From Candidatus Kaiserbacteria bacterium (GTDB taxonomy: Bacteria; Patescibacteriota; Minisyncoccia; Phycocordibacterales; UBA918), in the NCBI GenBank assembly GCA_007116965.1, contig SKHJ01000021.1, positions 1-8,617 on the forward strand: a stretch of 8,617 nt of DNA, written 5' to 3'. This document shows positions 5,765-8,617 of the stretch, piece after piece (within the stretch, counting starts at the first letter, position 1; every line of letters begins with the position of its first letter). Both the position numbers and the translations under genes were made by a program. The notes beneath the pieces were generated by a model. That model saw nothing but the letters and a program-made list of their open reading frames with translations. It was not told the DNA's origin and made no database searches.

Positions 5765-6103
5765 CTACGTGTTGTGTTTAGGTGGTACGGTGTTCTTGAC
5801 GTAAAATGGTACACGGCCATTTGGTGGTGGCGTGCGTGCCATTTGATTTTTTCGGTAGTGACCTTCAAGTTTACGTATTTGTAATTCAGTGTTTTTATAA
5901 ATATTGTGTTTGGGGTCATAAATATCAATCAAGTTGTGCATACTGGCTGACCAGCTCTCGGGATTTCTGTTTGGTTCTCGTAATTCAAGCGCGTGTTTAA
6001 TAATATGTTCGTCAAGGTCTGTAGTAGTGTCTGAAGTAACTATGTCTGCTACCCAACGCTGATAATACTTGCGGACGAAATATTTGCGAAGTATGCTAAT
6101 CAA
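5765..6103 (-). CDS. Hypothetical protein, AT-rich, probable TTG start
   Basis: I do not recognise this 112-residue product. It has a basic, aromatic N-terminus (residues 1-18, rich in Lys, Arg and Tyr), an acidic/polar middle, a helical His/Tyr/Lys-rich part around 66-88 and a Pro-rich tail from about 91. No signal peptide, transmembrane segment or metal motif is visible. The only early start is TTG at 6103, overlapping the end of the carboxypeptidase gene by 8 bases; the first in-frame ATG is residue 55. It ends 3 bases before serB, so it is packed into the operon, which supports its being translated. Base composition (about 40% G+C by hand count over 5821-6060, 28% in 5881-5940) differs from the GC-richer genes on either side and may indicate recent arrival. 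Real gene, wrong start or non-coding filler all remain possible. Confidence 0.5.
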   Translation of the reverse strand: MISILRKYFVRKYYQRWVADIVTSDTTTDLDEHIIKHALELREPNRNPESWSASMHNLIDIYDPKHNIYKNTELQIRKLEGHYRKNQMARTPPPNGRVPFYVKNTVPPKHNT

Positions 6104-7022
6104 AGATTTTAATCAAGTACGTATCAATAACACGCTGGTCCCAATCGTAGAAGTATTCTCCAGCGTTATAGAGGTCGGTCGCGAGCTGACGGCCGACGAA
6201 GCGCCAGTGCCACGGTTCAAAGATATAAAACTCATTACCTTCCGGGTAGGAGAGGATAAAGCCATAGCGGTGTGCGTTGTCGCTTAACCAGGTGAAAGCT
6301 TCGGTGTTGGCAAAGCGTGAGAAAGTTCCACCAGTCTCCGGGTCTACCACGTCGATGGCGGTTCCCAGCTGATGCTCCGAGAATCCTTGCGTGGCCGAAA
6401 AGGCATTGGCCCCGGTACCAAATTGTCGAACGAATTGTTGGTTTAGGTCACCTTGTTCATCAAAAGAACGGAAGGCCGAAACGATACGCAGGTCGATCCC
6501 GTCTCGCTCAGCACTCCGAAGCATATCCTCGAGGAATGGCCAGGCGTCAGTGAGAAAGTACTGTTCCTGCCTCCCTTCGAGTACCCACCGGTCGGGAATA
6601 CGGGTCATACGAGCAGGGCGATAGTTTTCGTTAAGGAAAAAGGTGCGGGAATACTTCTGCAGCAGTTCTCTATCCAGTTGAGCGAGGCGGTCAAGGGTTG
6701 CAACTGTACCGGTAATTTCTTCGATCTGTCGCCGAAAACGGTCGACCTGACGTACTTCTTGGTCTAATTCTTCTTCGGTCTGGCGTAGTCGGTGCGTAGT
6801 ATCAAGTAGTTCCTGTTCGAGCTGGGCAACGGTACTGGTCGCGACTGCCAGGGCGTCACTGGTGGTGGCAAGGGTGCTAAGCAAACTGGCGCGTTCGTTT
6901 TCTGCGCGCTCCAATTCATCTTGCTGGAGCCACCCGATCACTCCCAAAGCAACCACGCCGGCAGTGGCGATAAGTACGTAGCCTGTTCTCAGCCAGTATC
7001 GAGCCGTTGATTCTGGTCGCAT
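6096..7022 (-). CDS. Membrane-anchored D-alanyl-D-alanine carboxypeptidase, VanY/M15B type
   Basis: The 308-residue protein starts with a short basic tail and one hydrophobic segment at about 13-32, a likely uncleaved membrane anchor. A coiled-coil rich in Leu, Glu and Gln covers about 35-105. The peptidase domain (about 150-290) has S-A-F-R-S at 182-186, S-E-H-Q-L-G-T-A-I-D at 215-224 and E-P-W-H-W at 269-273. Zinc ligands are His217, Asp224 and His272, with Glu269 as catalytic base. Such enzymes trim the terminal D-Ala from peptidoglycan stem peptides outside the membrane; the coiled coil may hold the domain away from the membrane or mediate oligomers. It is the first gene of the minus-strand operon and diverges from rpsF. 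An extended -10 element lies just 8 bases before its ATG. A vancomycin-resistance role is not implied, because no vanH, vanA or vanX is present. Confidence 0.9.
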   Translation of the reverse strand: MRPESTARYWLRTGYVLIATAGVVALGVIGWLQQDELERAENERASLLSTLATTSDALAVATSTVAQLEQELLDTTHRLRQTEEELDQEVRQVDRFRRQIEEITGTVATLDRLAQLDRELLQKYSRTFFLNENYRPARMTRIPDRWVLEGRQEQYFLTDAWPFLEDMLRSAERDGIDLRIVSAFRSFDEQGDLNQQFVRQFGTGANAFSATQGFSEHQLGTAIDVVDPETGGTFSRFANTEAFTWLSDNAHRYGFILSYPEGNEFYIFEPWHWRFVGRQLATDLYNAGEYFYDWDQRVIDTYLIKIFD

Positions 7023-7030
7023 TGCTGCTC

Positions 7031-7039
7031 ATTGTAGCA
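7031..7039 (-). promoter_or_regulatory. Candidate extended -10 promoter of the carboxypeptidase-serine operon, leaderless
   Basis: On the minus strand TGC-TACAAT (7039-7031) ends 8 bases before the ATG at 7022, so initiation would fall on or next to the start codon. The -10 matches five of six consensus bases and has the TG extension. No clear -35 hexamer is seen. Confidence 0.5.
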
Positions 7040-7051
7040 CGAAGCCAAGCC

Positions 7052-7080
7052 TTGAATACCGACCGAGAACGTGGTACGGT
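7052..7080 (+). promoter_or_regulatory. Candidate promoter for rpsF-ssb-rpsR
   Basis: TTGAAT (7052-7057), a 17-base spacer and TACGGT (7075-7080), with TG at 7072-7073 as an extended -10, point toward rpsF. Initiation near 7087 would leave a leader of about 25 bases. The -10 match is weak. Confidence 0.3.
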
Positions 7081-7111
7081 ACGGCGGTTATTAGATGTAA
7101 GGCATAGCATA

Positions 7112-7726
7112 ATGTCAGAAACAACAATGCCAGCAACCGAAGCGCAGCCAGCACTCGACGAACGTGAAGTCGTCAGTTATGAGCTCGCTTACCACGTACT
7201 TCCAACGGTTGCTGAAGGGGAAGTGAACGACGTGCGCGACCAGATCGCAGCTGTCATTACACAGGTTGAGGGGGTTATTGGTGTGGAAGAGGCGCCGCAG
7301 CGGTTTGACCTTGCGTATGAGATCACCAAGTACCTCGAAGGCAAGTACCGCCGCTTCCGCAGCGCGTATTTTGGCTGGATTCGCTTTACTGCTGAACCTG
7401 CGGTGGTCGCACAGATTGACGAGTCGCTTAAAGGTAATAAAGCCATCCTGCGCCACCTGATTATCCGCCTCACCAAGCAAGAAGAAGCTCACCCATTTTA
7501 CTTTCATGTGGCTTTGGCTAAAGAAAAGCAAGTGCGTGACGTTGATGTTGAGGCTTTAGCTGAGGAGGTCTCAGACATTGATCCCAACCAGGACACAAAT
7601 GAAGAGGTTGACACCAGCGACTTGGCAGACGATACTACAGCTAAGACGACTGGTGCTGACACTGCAGTCGCTACCGAGGTCGATACCGACGTAGCCACCG
7701 CAGACACAGACACAGACAAGGCGTAA
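7112..7726 (+). CDS. rpsF: Ribosomal protein S6 with long acidic C-terminal tail
   Basis: The 204-residue product contains an S6 core at about residues 21-122. This begins with the strand Y-E-L-A-Y-H-V-L-P, has F-G-W-I-R-F in the central sheet and ends with I-L-R-H-L-I-I-R-L. S6 binds S18 and 16S rRNA in the small-subunit platform, and the gene sits in the classical rpsF-ssb-rpsR order. I start at the ATG at 7112; the open frame reaches back to 7007, but that stretch overlaps the divergent promoter region and is not S6-like. Bacterial S6 is usually near 95-135 residues. The extra length here is a 20-residue N-terminal lead and a tail of about 65 residues after position 140, rich in Asp, Glu, Thr, Ala and Val, ending in T-D-T-D-K-A. 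The tail is probably disordered. Confidence 0.92.
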   Translation: MSETTMPATEAQPALDEREVVSYELAYHVLPTVAEGEVNDVRDQIAAVITQVEGVIGVEEAPQRFDLAYEITKYLEGKYRRFRSAYFGWIRFTAEPAVVAQIDESLKGNKAILRHLIIRLTKQEEAHPFYFHVALAKEKQVRDVDVEALAEEVSDIDPNQDTNEEVDTSDLADDTTAKTTGADTAVATEVDTDVATADTDTDKA

Positions 7727-7753
7727 CCCTTATTCGCTAAACATATCTGTTGT

Positions 7754-8188
7754 ATGTATCTCAATAAAGCTTTTATTTACGGTAACCTCACTCGCGATCC
7801 AGAGATGAAGGTATTGCCAAGCGGTATGAACGTGACCTCATTCTCGCTCGCTACCAACCGTGTCTACAATGATCGCGACGGTAAGCGGCAAGAGTCCACT
7901 GATTACCACAATATCGTGGTCTTTGGTCGTCAAGCCGAGACGGTCAACCAATATTTACGGAAAGGCAGCGGTGCCTTTGTCGAAGGTCGCCTACAGACCC
8001 GCTCGTGGGAAAAGGATGGTCAGAAGCAATACCGCACAGAGATTGTCGCCGATCGTGTCCAGTTCGGCCCGAAGGGCGGTGGTGCACCACAGACTGAGCA
8101 GTCGAGCACTACCCAGCAGAATGATCAACAACCTGCACCGCCAGACTACCCAGAAGAGGACATCAGCCCTGAGGACATCCCATTTTAA
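7754..8188 (+). CDS. ssb: Single-stranded DNA-binding protein
   Basis: The 144-residue protein has an OB fold at residues 1-105, opening with M-Y-L-N-K-A-F-I-Y-G-N-L-T-R-D-P. Trp85 in R-S-W-E-K-D-G corresponds to a DNA-stacking aromatic of E. coli SSB. Tyr51 in T-D-Y-H-N-I-V-V-F stands where E. coli has a tryptophan. A flexible Gln/Thr/Pro linker (about 106-132) leads to an acidic tip ending E-D-I-P-F, the docking peptide for replication and repair partners. It coats single-stranded DNA as a tetramer. It begins 27 bases after rpsF and ends 31 bases before rpsR, with no Shine-Dalgarno site, and is presumably co-transcribed with both. Confidence 0.96.
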   Translation: MYLNKAFIYGNLTRDPEMKVLPSGMNVTSFSLATNRVYNDRDGKRQESTDYHNIVVFGRQAETVNQYLRKGSGAFVEGRLQTRSWEKDGQKQYRTEIVADRVQFGPKGGGAPQTEQSSTTQQNDQQPAPPDYPEEDISPEDIPF

Positions 8189-8219
8189 CCAATAGATTGA
8201 CTAAATTTCATCACTCATT

Positions 8220-8423
8220 ATGAATCAAGACAAACCAACCGAGACGATCAATCTCCAGCATACCGACTACAAGGATATTACCCGCATCCGCACGCATCTG
8301 AATCCGCATGCCCGTATGCATGGTCGCAAGCGCACCCACTTCAAGGCCAAGGAGCAGCGCGACTTCGCTCGTGCCGTCAAGCGCGCTCGCTATATGGCGC
8401 TGGTACCGTACTTGCAGTACTAA
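8220..8423 (+). CDS. rpsR: Ribosomal protein S18, short form
   Basis: The 67-residue protein has the S18 core: D-Y-K-D-I near residues 16-20, a basic K-R-T-H-F-K-A-K-E-Q-R segment, and A-V-K-R-A-R-Y-M-A-L-V-P-Y near the C-terminus. It binds S6 and the central domain of 16S rRNA. It is shorter than the roughly 75 residues of E. coli S18. The R-R-x-T-G-like loop before the last helix reads G-R-K-R-T-H here. It is the last gene of the rpsF operon and is followed by a strong terminator. The start ATG at 8220 lacks a Shine-Dalgarno site. Confidence 0.93.
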   Translation: MNQDKPTETINLQHTDYKDITRIRTHLNPHARMHGRKRTHFKAKEQRDFARAVKRARYMALVPYLQY

Positions 8424-8454
8424 ATTGAAGAGGGAAGAACGATGTGAAGAAAAC

Positions 8455-8482
8455 CCAGCGCGCCTTCAGGCGCGCTGGTTTT
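8455..8482 (+). terminator. Intrinsic terminator of the rpsF-ssb-rpsR operon
   Basis: A perfect 10-bp GC-rich stem pairs 8455-8464 with 8469-8478 around a TTCA loop, followed by TTTT at 8479-8482. It lies 31 bases after the rpsR stop. Flanking A and T runs extend pairing, so it could also stop transcription arriving from the transposase side. Confidence 0.9.
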
Positions 8483-8494
8483 ACGAATGCACCT

Positions 8495-8532
8495 AAAGCT
8501 TGAATTCTAACCTGAGTTGCAACACAAGCTTT
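8495..8532. repeat. 8-bp inverted repeat around the transposase stop codon
   Basis: AAAGCTTG (8495-8502) and CAAGCTTT (8525-8532) are exact inverted copies 22 bases apart. The end of the IS30-type element should lie near here, but I cannot define a terminal inverted repeat without the other end. Confidence 0.35.
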
Positions 8533-8617
8533 CATACACTTCTGCCGGTGTTTTCCAGCCCAGTGACTTCCGCGGGGTGTGGTTCATACGGTGCACCGTC
8601 TGGTCTAGTTGTGATTG
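8507..8617 (-). CDS. IS30-family transposase, C-terminal end (partial at window edge)
   Basis: The minus strand is open from the window edge to a TAG at 8509-8507, giving 36 residues. They contain V-H-R-M-N-H-T-P-R-K-S-L-G-W-K-T-P-A-E-V-Y, closely matching the end of IS30-family DDE transposases, where L-N-x-R-P-R-K-x-L-G-W-x-T-P-x-E-x-F is characteristic. The catalytic residues lie outside the window, so intactness cannot be judged. The gene faces the rpsF operon tail-to-tail, and its stop is 25 bases from the rpsR terminator. The element boundary must fall between that terminator and the stop codon, or just beyond. Confidence 0.85.
   Translation of the reverse strand, partial: QSQLDQTVHRMNHTPRKSLGWKTPAEVYESLCCNSG

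Noticed and set aside
5331..5804. 157-codon plus-strand open frame
   Set aside because: It is the antisense shadow of serB; its composition is Ser/Arg/Lys-rich, as expected for the reverse of a conserved gene.
6096..7022. Vancomycin-resistance cluster suggested by the VanY-type peptidase
   Set aside because: No vanHAX or vanRS genes accompany it; stand-alone M15B carboxypeptidases are common cell-wall enzymes.
7007..7111. N-terminal hydrophobic extension of S6
   Set aside because: The first residues look like a membrane segment, but the stretch overlaps the start of the divergent carboxypeptidase gene and the promoter region; S6 is cytoplasmic and starts well at 7112.
8428..8447. Purine-rich GAAGAGGGAAGAACG followed by ATG-TGA, a start-stop unit after rpsR
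   Set aside because: The ribosome-binding-like sequence and start-stop pair lie between the rpsR stop and its terminator, but so short a signal is easily chance and nothing else supports a function.
1..8617. CRISPR array, tRNA or rRNA genes, toxin-antitoxin pair or known defence system
   Set aside because: I found no spaced direct repeats, no tRNA or rRNA signatures and no protein motifs of such systems in any frame.

Overview
The window is a compact, gene-dense piece of a bacterial genome, with no gap over 300 bases between genes. Gene style suggests a Patescibacteria/CPR-type lineage: almost no Shine-Dalgarno sites, starts close behind promoters, a short S18, a divergent S6 and a TatD with extra loops. 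This is an inference at moderate confidence, because no rRNA or phylogenetic marker was compared. All 14 recognised genes read through in the standard code. They end in TAG (9) or TAA (5), and none ends in TGA.

Layout. Positions 1-1366 (+) hold three consecutive small hydrolases: the C-terminal end of an RBBP9/YdeN-like serine hydrolase, an AT-rich SGNH/GDSL hydrolase, and an alpha/beta hydrolase. Positions 1412-2272 (+) encode a TatD-family metal-dependent DNase. A GC-rich hairpin at 2276-2300 separates it from the convergent minus-strand genes.

Positions 2306-7022 (-), read right to left, form a tight operon: a membrane-anchored VanY-type D-alanyl-D-alanine carboxypeptidase, an AT-rich hypothetical protein with a probable TTG start, then serB, serA and serC. 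The last three make up the whole phosphorylated pathway from 3-phosphoglycerate to L-serine. SerA closely resembles the E. coli enzyme, including the ACT-domain serine-binding residues. Downstream of serC, with its own apparent promoter and the only strong Shine-Dalgarno site in the window, lies a 119-residue degenerate receiver-like protein. Its 5' coding region carries a perfect 11-bp dyad.

Positions 7112-8423 (+), divergent from the operon, are the conserved rpsF-ssb-rpsR cluster, closed by a textbook intrinsic terminator at 8455-8482. S6 carries a long acidic Thr/Asp-rich tail. The right edge (8507-8617, -) holds the C-terminal end of an IS30-family transposase, so a mobile element sits just behind the ribosomal operon.

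No clearly new defence or mobile system is visible. The most interesting points are the serine operon coupled to a cell-wall peptidase, the receiver-like orphan with its dyad, the absence of TGA stops, and promoters that appear to give leaderless transcripts.
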